A DNA stretch of 64,000 nucleotides from contig NZ_KB903219.1 in the NCBI RefSeq assembly GCF_000379625.1, positions 62,001 through 126,000 of the forward strand, in the 5' to 3' direction. The position numbers and the translations under genes are program-made. Shown piece by piece: positions 51,284-60,760 of this stretch. Source of the DNA: Actinomycetospora chiangmaiensis DSM 45062. Its GTDB lineage: Bacteria > Actinomycetota > Actinomycetes > Mycobacteriales > Pseudonocardiaceae. The number at the start of each line of letters is the position of its first letter. Within the stretch, counting starts at the first letter, position 1. The notes below the pieces were generated by a model. The model was not told the origin of the DNA, did no database searches, and saw only the letters and a program-made list of their open reading frames with translations.

Positions 51284-53416
51284 TCACCGGTGGACGAGTG
51301 CCGCCAGCCGTGGGCCGACCACCGGCGCCAGGGAGGCGGTGAACGTCGCCGTCAGGTGGTTGTCGTCGAGGTAGACCGTCACGTTGCCGACCTCGGGGTC
51401 GCAGGTGCGGGGGCCGCAGATCCAGTTGGCGAGGTCGAGGTAGGACACCGTCGGGGGCAGTGACAGCGAGCGGATCGGCGGCGTGGACGAGTAGAGCCCG
51501 GCGCGCGGGACGTCGCACTCCGGGGCGCCCCGGCGGTAGTTGTCCACGCAGCTCGACGGCGGGTAGCCGTAGCGGGGGTTGTCCCGGACGGCGAGCACCG
51601 GGATGTCGGCGGCGCCCAGGATCCGCCAGGCGTCGAGCATGCCGGGGCCCGTCTGCTCGGTGTCCCCGGTGCGCACGTCGTGGCTCGCCGCCGCGACCAC
51701 GGCCGCGGGACGGGTGCGCAGCACCTCGTCGATCGCCGCCCGGTTGTGCTCGATGCAGGCCACCTCGCCGACGTTCGACTCCGACGTCGTCGAGAAGGGG
51801 CATCCCGGTCGGATGAGGGTGTCGACCCGCCACCCGCGCGCCCGGGCGACGGGGACGAGCGCCGGGAGGAACTGCTGCATGTGGGAGTCGCCGATGACGA
51901 CGACGGTCGGCGCGTCCGGGCGTGGCGCGGCCACGAACGTGCAGCGTTCGAGGTCCGGCTCGCCGGGCGCGGGGTGGCAGTCGTCCTGGTACTGCACCCA
52001 GTCCTCGTAGGCCGACACGGCGGGCGGGATGGGCTTCGGTGCCGGTGCACCGCGGTAGACGAAGCCGGGGGCGAGGGCCATCGCACCCGGGTGGTTCGCG
52101 TCGCCGGGCACGCCGCTCGGGACCGCCCGGGCGACCGTGACGACGTGCCAGCCGAGCGTCACGAGCAGGACCGCGCAGATCGCGACGGTGCCCGAGCGGT
52201 ACCCGGCCCCGCGCCAACGGCGGGCCCGGGCCATCGGCTGGTCGACGAGCCGGTCGGTCAGGGCCGCGAGGACGAGGGACACGGCGACCACCAGCACCCC
52301 GCCGAGTGCGCCGGCCTGCTCGCGGTGGGTGGCGAGCAGCGCCAGCAGCAGCACCGGCCAGTGCCACAGGTAGAGCGGGAAGCTGATGCGCCCGAGGTAC
52401 TGCATCGGGGCCGCCGAGAGCCAGCGGTCGGCACCGAGGGCCGAGCCGGTCCGCTCGGCCGCGAGGACCAGGCAGCCGGCGAGCACCGGCCAGAGCGCCA
52501 GGTAGCCGGGGAAACCGCCCTCGACGTCGAGCACGACCCCGCACGCCGCGAGGGCGACCACGCCGACCCAGCCGGCGACGATGCGGACGCCCACGGGGAG
52601 GGCGAACGCGGTGATCAGGAGGCCCAGCAGCCCGCCGACCGTGAACTCCCAGAGCCGGGTCAGCGAGTCGAAGTAGGCGAGCTTCTGGTCGGTGGCGGTG
52701 AGGACGACCGAGTAGGCCAGCGAGACGACCGTGAGCCCGGCCAGGGCGCCGACGACGACTCGGCGCACCGGCGTCCGCGACCGCCGGGCGAGGACGGCGA
52801 GCAGCCCGACGACCAGGGGGAAGAGCAGGTAGAACTGGCCCTGGATCGACAGCGACCAGAGGTGCTGGACGATGCTCGCCGTGTTGTGCGCGGCGTAGTA
52901 GTCGACGGAGTCGGCCGCGAGCCGCCAGTTCTCCAGGAACACGGCCGAGGCGCCGACCTCGCGGATCGTCTGCGGCCACCGGCTCTCGGGGACGATGAAC
53001 CAGCCGGCGGCCACGCATCCCAGCAGCACCACGGCCGTCGTCGGGACCAGGCGGCGCAGCATGCGCCCCCAGGTGGTGACGAGGTCGAGCGTCCCGCGCT
53101 CGGCGGCCCGCACCAGCTGCCCGGCGAACAGGAAGCCGGTGATGACGAAGAAGACGTCCACGCCGCCGGACACCCGGTCCGACCAGACGTGGAAGATCAC
53201 GACGAGGGCGCACGCGAGGGCCCGCAGGCCCTGCAGCTCGGGCCGCCACCGGGCGGGGTCGTCCCGGCTGGTGGCCGACGGCGACCACGGGACGGTCGAC
53301 CGTCGGCCCGGTGCGAGCACGTCCACCGCCTCCCGGGAAGTCCCGTCGCCGCCCACGACGACCCCCACGCCCCAACGAGCGACGGCCCCCGTGGTCTCTC
53401 CCTGCCCACGGAGCAT
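51284..53416 (-). CDS. Acyltransferase-3 membrane protein with SGNH domain
   Basis: A 710-residue OafA/PatB-type protein. The N-terminal acyltransferase-3 membrane domain (about 60-400) has RPELQGLRALACALVVIFHV, then SGGVDVFFVITGFLFAGQL and a long series of helices. The periplasmic-side SGNH domain (about 470-710) has VVVIGDSHMQQFLPAL with the catalytic Ser and DDNHLTATF with the closing Asp-His pair. It would move an acyl group across the membrane and put it on an extracellular sugar. The ATG at 53416 is used; longer GTG-initiated forms are possible. Confidence 0.85.
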   Translation of the reverse strand: MLRGQGETTGAVARWGVGVVVGGDGTSREAVDVLAPGRRSTVPWSPSATSRDDPARWRPELQGLRALACALVVIFHVWSDRVSGGVDVFFVITGFLFAGQLVRAAERGTLDLVTTWGRMLRRLVPTTAVVLLGCVAAGWFIVPESRWPQTIREVGASAVFLENWRLAADSVDYYAAHNTASIVQHLWSLSIQGQFYLLFPLVVGLLAVLARRSRTPVRRVVVGALAGLTVVSLAYSVVLTATDQKLAYFDSLTRLWEFTVGGLLGLLITAFALPVGVRIVAGWVGVVALAACGVVLDVEGGFPGYLALWPVLAGCLVLAAERTGSALGADRWLSAAPMQYLGRISFPLYLWHWPVLLLALLATHREQAGALGGVLVVAVSLVLAALTDRLVDQPMARARRWRGAGYRSGTVAICAVLLVTLGWHVVTVARAVPSGVPGDANHPGAMALAPGFVYRGAPAPKPIPPAVSAYEDWVQYQDDCHPAPGEPDLERCTFVAAPRPDAPTVVVIGDSHMQQFLPALVPVARARGWRVDTLIRPGCPFSTTSESNVGEVACIEHNRAAIDEVLRTRPAAVVAAASHDVRTGDTEQTGPGMLDAWRILGAADIPVLAVRDNPRYGYPPSSCVDNYRRGAPECDVPRAGLYSSTPPIRSLSLPPTVSYLDLANWICGPRTCDPEVGNVTVYLDDNHLTATFTASLAPVVGPRLAALVHR

Positions 53417-53505
53417 GACTCCCACGCCCGACCGGCCGACAGGCACCCCGCCGCGGGGTCGACACCCGGGTTGAAGCGGGCCTGTCCGACTGGTCTGATT
53501 CCCCC

Positions 53506-53970
53506 GTGCTGGAGGCCCATCGGGTGTCGTCGCTGCGTTCTCGCTGGGAGGTCCGCGAGGACGATGCACCCCTGCTCGTCCTCGAGGCGAAGGGGTGGCG
53601 CTCGGCGGTGCGTTACACCCTCGACGGCGTCGGCTACGAGGTGCAGTCGACCTGGACCGGCACCCAGTACACGCTGACCCGTGGCGACGACGAGCTCGCC
53701 CGGGCCGAGCGCATCGGGCGCAAGCGGTGGTCGATCATCACGCCCGAGGGGACGTTCCACTTCCGGCGCCGCTCGGTCTGGAAGGCCGACCAGGAATGGG
53801 TGGCCGACCCGGAGTCCGAGGAGCCGGTGGGCAGCATCCGGCGGACCGGCACCTGGCGCGGCGACGCCGAGGCCGACCTGCCCGGCATGCCGACCCCGCT
53901 CGCCGTCTTCACCCTCGCCGTCGTCCTGCTCATGTGGGAACAGGCTGCCGCCGCCGCGGCGTCGACCTGA
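53506..53970 (+). CDS. Hypothetical protein with C-terminal membrane helix (LURP-one/tubby-like)
   Basis: A 154-residue protein beginning with GTG at 53506 (VLEAHRVSSLRSRWEVRED). Successive beta strands (YTLDGVGYEVQSTW, TQYTLTRGDDELARAERI, RRSVWKADQEWV) look like a tubby- or LURP-one-like barrel. They are followed by one hydrophobic helix at about 129-147 (TPLAVFTLAVVLLMW). Similarity is by pattern only and the role is unknown. The tail overlaps the end of the convergent membrane-protein gene by 41 bases. Confidence 0.6.
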   Translation: MLEAHRVSSLRSRWEVREDDAPLLVLEAKGWRSAVRYTLDGVGYEVQSTWTGTQYTLTRGDDELARAERIGRKRWSIITPEGTFHFRRRSVWKADQEWVADPESEEPVGSIRRTGTWRGDAEADLPGMPTPLAVFTLAVVLLMWEQAAAAAAST

Positions 53971-54550
53971 CCGACCGCGCGACCGGCGGGACCACCGCCG
54001 CCAGCGCGGTCCAGCCGACCGCGAGCACCACCGTCGTCAGGACCCCGACGGGGTAGTAGATGTGGCTCGTCAGGAACGAGTACGCGCCGCCGACGACGAG
54101 GACGGTGCCGACGACGGCCACGGCGCGCCGCGGCCCGGGGGTCACGATCACCGCCGTGATCCCGCCGACGACCGCGGCGGCGAGGTAGGCGTAGACGCCC
54201 GGGACGACGAGCCGGTCGGCGATGCCGAACAGTGCCGACACCCACGGGCCCGGCCCGAGCACCACCGTCTCGTGGCCGCCGCCGATCCCGGCCAGCACGT
54301 CGAGCGCGGTGTAGAAGCAGGCGTACACGAGGCCCAGGACGACCACCGTGCCCTCCAGCAGCCACCCGCGGCCCCGCACGACGACCCACGGGCCGAGCGC
54401 CAGCAGCGGGAACGCCACCAACCCGATCACGTGCAGGTCACGCCACCAGGGCGCGGTCTCCGGGGTGAGCACGAGGGGGTGGGTGAGTCCCACCCCGGCG
54501 AGCAGCAGCGGAGGCAGGGCGGCGGCGGCGAGCGCGGCCGGGCGAGGCAT
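53930..54550 (-). CDS. Six-helix integral membrane protein of unknown function
   Basis: A 206-residue protein with six hydrophobic segments: LAAAALPPLLLAGVGLTHPL, DLHVIGLVAFPLLALGPWVVV, GTVVVLGLVYACFYTALDVL, PGVYAYLAAAVVGGITAVIV, AVVGTVLVVGGAYSFLTSHI and VLTTVVLAVGWTALAAVV. No motif identifies it. The ATG at 54550 faces the lectin-lyase gene across 123 bases that hold a 16-base palindrome. Confidence 0.7.
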   Translation of the reverse strand: MPRPAALAAAALPPLLLAGVGLTHPLVLTPETAPWWRDLHVIGLVAFPLLALGPWVVVRGRGWLLEGTVVVLGLVYACFYTALDVLAGIGGGHETVVLGPGPWVSALFGIADRLVVPGVYAYLAAAVVGGITAVIVTPGPRRAVAVVGTVLVVGGAYSFLTSHIYYPVGVLTTVVLAVGWTALAAVVPPVARSVRSTPRRRQPVPT

Positions 54551-54599
54551 CGTCGGGAACCTTCCCCTGCCGTGACCATCCCGTGATCACCCGGTCGTG

Positions 54600-54615
54600 T
54601 AGTCCGTTCGGACTA
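54600..54615. promoter_or_regulatory. 16-base palindrome, possible operator
   Basis: TAGTCCGTTCGGACTA has 7-base arms around TT. It lies in the divergent region, 50 bases from the start of the membrane-protein gene and 59 bases from the start of the lectin-lyase gene. The spacing suits a TetR- or MarR-type operator; no such regulator gene is adjacent. Confidence 0.45.
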
Positions 54616-54673
54616 ATGAACGGTGTCCTCCGAGCGAATCCCGAAGCGACTGGTCACGCAACGGAGGAGCGGG

Positions 54674-56032
54674 ATGACGGACAGTGAGATCGGGCGGGCG
54701 AGGGCGCCACACCGTCGCACATGGGCCCTCGTGTCCGTGTTGGGTGCTCTGGCCCTGCTGGTGGGTGTCCTGGCCAGTGTGACGCCGGGGCGGGCGGACG
54801 CCGCCGTCGTCACCGGGCGGGTCGCGAACTCCGCGGGCGGCTGCCTGGAGAACGCCAACAACGTCGCGGCGGTCAACAACCCGCTGTGGCTCGCCGTCTG
54901 CGGGACGAACCCGGGGCAGCAGTGGTCGCGCTGGAGCGACGGCACGCTGCGCGTGCAGAACCTCTGCGCCGACGCCGCCGGCAGCGCCACCGCCCCGGGG
55001 ACCCGCGTGGTGCTCGCCACCTGCTCCGGCGCCGTCTCGCAGCGCTGGAACTTCTACGTCGCGGGCTACGTGCAGAACCAGAACTCGAGCCTGTGCCTCG
55101 CGCCGCAGGGCAACCGCATCGCCGCGCAGGTCGTCATGACGATCGTGGCCTGCGCGAACGTCGCCGCGCAGAAGTGGGCCGTGCCGGCGCTCTCGACACC
55201 GCCGACCACGACCACCACCGCTCCGCCGCCGACCACCACCACGCGGCCGACCACGACGACCCCGCCGCCGCCGACCACCACCACGACCGCGCCCCCCCGG
55301 ACCACGACGACGGTGCCGCCGCCCACCACGACGACCACCTCGCTGCCGGGTCAGACCCAGCAGGTGTGGGACTCGAACTTCACCGGTGCGGGCTTCGGCA
55401 ACTTCGACGACACCCCGTGGAACAACGTGGGCGCGAACGCGCCGGTCATCGTCAACTCGCCGGTCACGTCCGGCGCGAAGTCCGCGCAGTTCACCATGCC
55501 CGGCGGCGGGACCCGCTCCGAGATCGTCCCGACGACGGCCGAGTTCGGTGAGGGTCAGGACCGCTACTTCCGGTTCTCCTTCTACCTGCCGGCCGGCTTC
55601 CCGACGCAGGTGAACACCTGGCAGGTCATCACGCAGTGGAAGAACGACGGCACCGGCTCACCGCCCCTGGAGATCACCGTCGGGGGCGGCAACCTCAACC
55701 TCGAGGGCGGGTACGGCTACCCGGCCGGCCCGCGGACCTTCGCCAAGCCCCTCGCGCCGGCGACGACGGGACAGCGGATCGACCTCGTCATCCACGTGTT
55801 CTTCTCCCGGGACCCGAGCAAGGGCACGGTCGACGTCTGGCGCAACGGCACCCAGGTGCTCGCGGGCTACAAGCCCGCCGGCGGGACGCTCTACCCGACG
55901 AGCGCCGCGTCGACCGCCACCACGAGCTCCTACTGGAAGATGGGCCTCTACCGCGACTCCGCGATCACCCAGGCCGCGCAGTACACGATCGAGAGCGCGA
56001 AGGTCGGCAACACCTACGCCTCGGTGGCCTGA
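54674..56032 (+). CDS. Secreted ricin-type lectin and polysaccharide-lyase-like protein (copy 1)
   Basis: A 452-residue exported protein. Signal peptide 1-43 (LVSVLGALALLVGVLASV ... ADA), a ricin-type beta-trefoil (about 45-170) with three Q-x-W spots (82-84, 123-125, 166-168), a Thr/Pro linker (about 172-225) and a heparin-lyase-I-like domain (229-452). The lyase part has FDDTPWNNVG, PGGGTRSEIVPTTAEF, WQVITQWKNDGTGSPPLEI, NLNLEGGYGYPAGPRTF, GTVDVWRNGTQVLAGYKPAG and YWKMGLYRDSAI. The lectin should bind a glycan and the lyase domain cleave one. The ATG at 54674 has GGAGGAG at 54663-54669. Confidence 0.85.
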   Translation: MTDSEIGRARAPHRRTWALVSVLGALALLVGVLASVTPGRADAAVVTGRVANSAGGCLENANNVAAVNNPLWLAVCGTNPGQQWSRWSDGTLRVQNLCADAAGSATAPGTRVVLATCSGAVSQRWNFYVAGYVQNQNSSLCLAPQGNRIAAQVVMTIVACANVAAQKWAVPALSTPPTTTTTAPPPTTTTRPTTTTPPPPTTTTTAPPRTTTTVPPPTTTTTSLPGQTQQVWDSNFTGAGFGNFDDTPWNNVGANAPVIVNSPVTSGAKSAQFTMPGGGTRSEIVPTTAEFGEGQDRYFRFSFYLPAGFPTQVNTWQVITQWKNDGTGSPPLEITVGGGNLNLEGGYGYPAGPRTFAKPLAPATTGQRIDLVIHVFFSRDPSKGTVDVWRNGTQVLAGYKPAGGTLYPTSAASTATTSSYWKMGLYRDSAITQAAQYTIESAKVGNTYASVA

Positions 56033-56595
56033 CGCGGTGCCGCCACGTCGCGGCCGATGAAGGCGAGCAGGCGGGTCTGCGGGTCGGCGTCCTCGGCGAC
56101 GTCGACCCGCGGCCCGTACTGCCCGGAGGTTCGCAGGAGCTCGTCGAGCGGGAGCATGCCCTCGAGGAGCGCGGCGCAGCGGTCGGGGTCGAGGCGCTCG
56201 TCCTGCCCGGTCGCGCGCGCCAGGTCCCAGGTGTGCAGGAAGACGTCGGTGGTGAAGAACCGGGACACGGCCTCGGGGAGCGGCACCGTCCCGATGTAGG
56301 GGTTCACGAGTTCCTTCCCGGCGGTGGCGGGGTCGTCGAGGAGCGCCTGGACACCGTCGCTCATGGTCCGCCAGGCCCCCGCCGGGTCCGTCCCGACGTC
56401 GGGTCCCGACGGCAGGTCGACCCCGGCCCCGCCCGAGAGGAACGAAGGGAACCACCCGACGAGGTGGCCCACGACGTCCCGGGCGGTCCACGCCGGGACC
56501 GGAGAGCGCGCGTCCCACGTCGCGTCGTCGGGCACGCCATCCACGAGCTGGGTGAACCGTGCCGCGGTCTCGCGGTACTCCTGCGCTGCGTCCAT
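56014..56595 (-). CDS. TIGR03086 / mycothiol-dependent maleylpyruvate isomerase-like protein
   Basis: A 193-residue DinB-fold protein. The helical bundle opens with YRETAARFTQLVDGVPDDAT, then ARDVVGHLVGWF near 40-50 and FTTDVFLHTWDLARATGQ near 125-140, whose His residues form the metal site. Family members include mycothiol-dependent isomerases and S-transferases. The ATG at 56595 has a GGAGAGG site upstream; the longer reading is unlikely. It sits between the two lectin-lyase genes and overlaps the first by 19 bases. Confidence 0.82.
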   Translation of the reverse strand: MDAAQEYRETAARFTQLVDGVPDDATWDARSPVPAWTARDVVGHLVGWFPSFLSGGAGVDLPSGPDVGTDPAGAWRTMSDGVQALLDDPATAGKELVNPYIGTVPLPEAVSRFFTTDVFLHTWDLARATGQDERLDPDRCAALLEGMLPLDELLRTSGQYGPRVDVAEDADPQTRLLAFIGRDVAAPRQATEA

Positions 56596-56760
56596 CGTCG
56601 TCCTCTCCTCGGTGTCCACGTCGTCCACCCCGGTGTCGATCCTGGACCGACGTTCTCGACATACGAATTGTCACCACGTACATCCGATCGGGTGATGCTC
56701 GCCGTAATACTTCCCGGGTTCCGCACGACATGACCACCAGACGTAGTCCAGGGGGGCAGA

Positions 56761-58113
56761 GTGGTGGCAGGTCGACGGCTGTGGGTGGGCGGAGCGGTGG
56801 CGCTCCTGATCGGGGTGCTGATCGGACTCGGGGGGCAGGCGTCCGCGGCGACCGTGACAGGGCAGGTGCACGACGTCGCCGGCGGGTGCCTGGAGAACGC
56901 CAACGACTCGACGGCGACGAACAACGCACAGTGGCTGAACACGTGCGGCACCAATCCCGGCCAGCAGTGGTCCCGGTGGTCCGACGGCACGCTGCGCGTC
57001 CAGGGTCGCTGCATCGACACGCTGAACGGCGCGACGGGGAACGGCACCCGCGTCGTGCTCGTCGTCTGCTCGACGGCGTCGACCTCGCAGAGGTGGACCT
57101 TCTACGCCAGCGGCTACATCCAGAACCAGAAGTCCCAGACCTGTCTGGCGCCGTCGAACAACAAGACCACGGCGAAGACGCCCATCACCATCGCCGTGTG
57201 CGCGAACACCAACGCGCAGAAGTGGACCGTGCCCGCCGTCTCGACGCCGGACACCACCACCACCGCACCGCCGCCGACCACGACGACGACGGCGCCGCCG
57301 GTCACGACGACTCCGCCCGCGACCACCACGACGACCGCGCCCCCGGCGACCACGATCACCGCGCCGCCGGCGACCACCACGACGACGGCCCCGCCGACGA
57401 CGACCACCACGACCTCGACGAGCCTGCCCGCGCAGACGACGCAGACCTGGGACTCGAGCTTCACCTCGTCGGGCTTCGGGAACTTCGACGACACCCCGTG
57501 GAACAACGTGGGCGCGAGCGCGCCGGTCATCGTCGACTCGCCGGTGACCTCGGGCGCGAAGGCCGCGCAGTTCACAATGCCCGGCGGCGGCACGCGGTCG
57601 GAGATCGTCCCGACGACGGCCGAGTTCTCCGAGGGCCAGGACCGCTGGTTCCGCTTCTCGTTCTACCTGCCGGCCGGATTCCCGGCACAGGTGACGACCT
57701 GGCAGGTCATCACGCAGTGGAAGAACGACGGCACGGGCTCGCCGCCCCTGGAGATCACGGTCGGCAAGGGCAACCTCAACCTCGAGGGCGGCTACGGCTA
57801 CCCGGCCGGGCCGCGGACCTTCGCCCAGCCCCTGGCCCCGGCGGTCACCGGTCAGAGCACCGACCTGGTGCTCCACGTCCTCTTCTCCCGCGACCCGAGC
57901 AAGGGCACCGTCGACGTCTGGCGCAACGGCACCCAGGTGCTCGCGGGGTACAAGCCCGCCGGCGGGACGCTCTACCCGACCGACAAGAAGAACACGGCCA
58001 CGAGCAACTCCTACTGGAAGATGGGCATCTACCGGGACTCGGCGATCACCCAGCAGGCCCGGTACACGATCGAGAGCGCGAAGGTCGGGAACACCCGGGC
58101 GCAGGTCGACTGA
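56761..58113 (+). CDS. Secreted ricin-type lectin and polysaccharide-lyase-like protein (copy 2)
   Basis: A 450-residue protein with the same order as the gene at 54674: signal peptide (1-30, ending QASAA), ricin-type lectin (about 31-160, QQW 68-70, QRW 110-112, QKW 153-155), Thr/Pro linker to about 220 and the lyase-like domain. The two lyase domains are almost the same over long stretches (for example FDDTPWNNVG, WQVITQWKNDGTGSPPLEI, GYGYPAGPRTF, VDVWRNGTQVLAGYKPAGGT), while the lectins differ more. A GTG at 56761 follows AGGGGGG. A hairpin follows the stop. Confidence 0.85.
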   Translation: MVAGRRLWVGGAVALLIGVLIGLGGQASAATVTGQVHDVAGGCLENANDSTATNNAQWLNTCGTNPGQQWSRWSDGTLRVQGRCIDTLNGATGNGTRVVLVVCSTASTSQRWTFYASGYIQNQKSQTCLAPSNNKTTAKTPITIAVCANTNAQKWTVPAVSTPDTTTTAPPPTTTTTAPPVTTTPPATTTTTAPPATTITAPPATTTTTAPPTTTTTTSTSLPAQTTQTWDSSFTSSGFGNFDDTPWNNVGASAPVIVDSPVTSGAKAAQFTMPGGGTRSEIVPTTAEFSEGQDRWFRFSFYLPAGFPAQVTTWQVITQWKNDGTGSPPLEITVGKGNLNLEGGYGYPAGPRTFAQPLAPAVTGQSTDLVLHVLFSRDPSKGTVDVWRNGTQVLAGYKPAGGTLYPTDKKNTATSNSYWKMGIYRDSAITQQARYTIESAKVGNTRAQVD

Positions 58114-58119
58114 GGTCGG

Positions 58120-58159
58120 GTGCGGCGGCGTGCATCACCCGTGATGCACTCCGCCGCAC
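58120..58159. terminator. Strong hairpin between convergent genes
   Basis: Arms of 19 bases, GTGCGGCGG-C-GTGCATCAC (58120-58138) and GTGATGCAC-T-CCGCCGCAC (58141-58159), pair with one mismatch around a CC turn. It lies 7 bases after the lectin-lyase stop and 17 bases before the end of the minus-strand SRPBCC gene. No T-run. Confidence 0.7.
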
Positions 58160-58176
58160 TCGCGCGCGACCCGCCG

Positions 58177-59857
<1,681 letters not shown>

Positions 59858-59893
59858 CGACGTGACACGGGGCGAGCGAAGCGACGGGGAGAG

Positions 59894-60760
59894 ATGACCG
59901 CTCTCGCCGTCGCTCTCGCCCTGCTCGCGGCGCTGCTCCTGGCCGTCGGCTCCGTCGCCCAGCGACGAGCGGCGGGGCGGGTTCCCGACGACGAGGTCGG
60001 TGGGCTCGGGCTGCTGCGTCGGCTCGTGCGCTCACGGACCTGGTGGGCCGGCGGCGTCGGGGACGTCGGGGGCTTCGTCGCCCAGGCGGCCGCCCTCGGG
60101 GCCGGCTCGCTGCTGCTCGTGCAGCCCCTGCTCGTGACCACGCTGCTGTTCGCGCTGCCCCTCGACGCGGCCACGGGGGGACGCCGGATCACGGTCCGCG
60201 ACGGGGTGTGGGCACTCGTGCTCGCCGCCGCGCTCGCGCTGTTCCTCGTCATCGGGGAGCCGACCGCGGGGCAGGACCGGGCCCCGGTCGCGGCCTGGAT
60301 CCCGACCGGGTCGGTGCTGCTCCTGGTGCTGCTCGCCTGCCTGGTGGTCGCCGCCCGTCGTCGGGGTCGGGTCCGCGCGGCCGCCCTCGCGGTGGCGACC
60401 GGGCTCGCCTACGGCGTGCTCGCGGCCCTCACCAAGTCGGTGGTCCAGCTGCTCACCGACGGGATCGTCCCGCTGCTGCTCGGCTGGGAGACCTGGGTGC
60501 TGGTCGTGGCCGCCATCGGCGGCACCTACCTGCAGCAGGCCGCGTTCCAGGCCGGCGACCTCGCGACGACGCTGCCCGCGATCACCGTGGCCGAACCCCT
60601 CGTCGCGGCGGTCCTGGGGCTGACCGTGCTCGGGGAACGGGTGACGGCCGACGGCGCCCAGTGGGTGCTGATCGCGCTCCTCGTCGTGGTCACCGTGGTC
60701 GCCACGGCGGTGCTGGCGCGGTCGAGCGCCGCGGCGGCGCCGACCCCGGCGCCGGTGTGA
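59894..60760 (+). CDS. DMT/EamA-like multi-helix membrane protein
   Basis: A 288-residue protein with about ten short helices in two halves, as in drug/metabolite (DMT) exporters: AVALALLAALLLAVGSVAQRRAAG at the start and VAEPLVAAVLGLTVLGERV near the end. The substrate is unknown. Between glf and glfT2 it could export a sugar nucleotide or carrier-linked product, but this is only context. Upstream, 59871-59891 resembles a segment at 24080-24100. The stop overlaps the GTG of the next gene. Confidence 0.75.
   Translation: MTALAVALALLAALLLAVGSVAQRRAAGRVPDDEVGGLGLLRRLVRSRTWWAGGVGDVGGFVAQAAALGAGSLLLVQPLLVTTLLFALPLDAATGGRRITVRDGVWALVLAAALALFLVIGEPTAGQDRAPVAAWIPTGSVLLLVLLACLVVAARRRGRVRAAALAVATGLAYGVLAALTKSVVQLLTDGIVPLLLGWETWVLVVAAIGGTYLQQAAFQAGDLATTLPAITVAEPLVAAVLGLTVLGERVTADGAQWVLIALLVVVTVVATAVLARSSAAAAPTPAPV

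Noticed and set aside
50332-53465. Fusion of the GlfT2-like gene with the upstream methyltransferase and acyltransferase as one 1687-codon frame
   Set aside because: The GlfT2-like gene has its own start at 50279; the upstream frame is the antisense-shifted reading of two other genes in their correct frames.
55200-55340. Tandem ACC/ACG/CCG repeats that could be called a DNA repeat
   Set aside because: They encode the Thr/Pro linker of the lectin-lyase protein, as does 57250-57420, and vary at third positions as coding sequence does.
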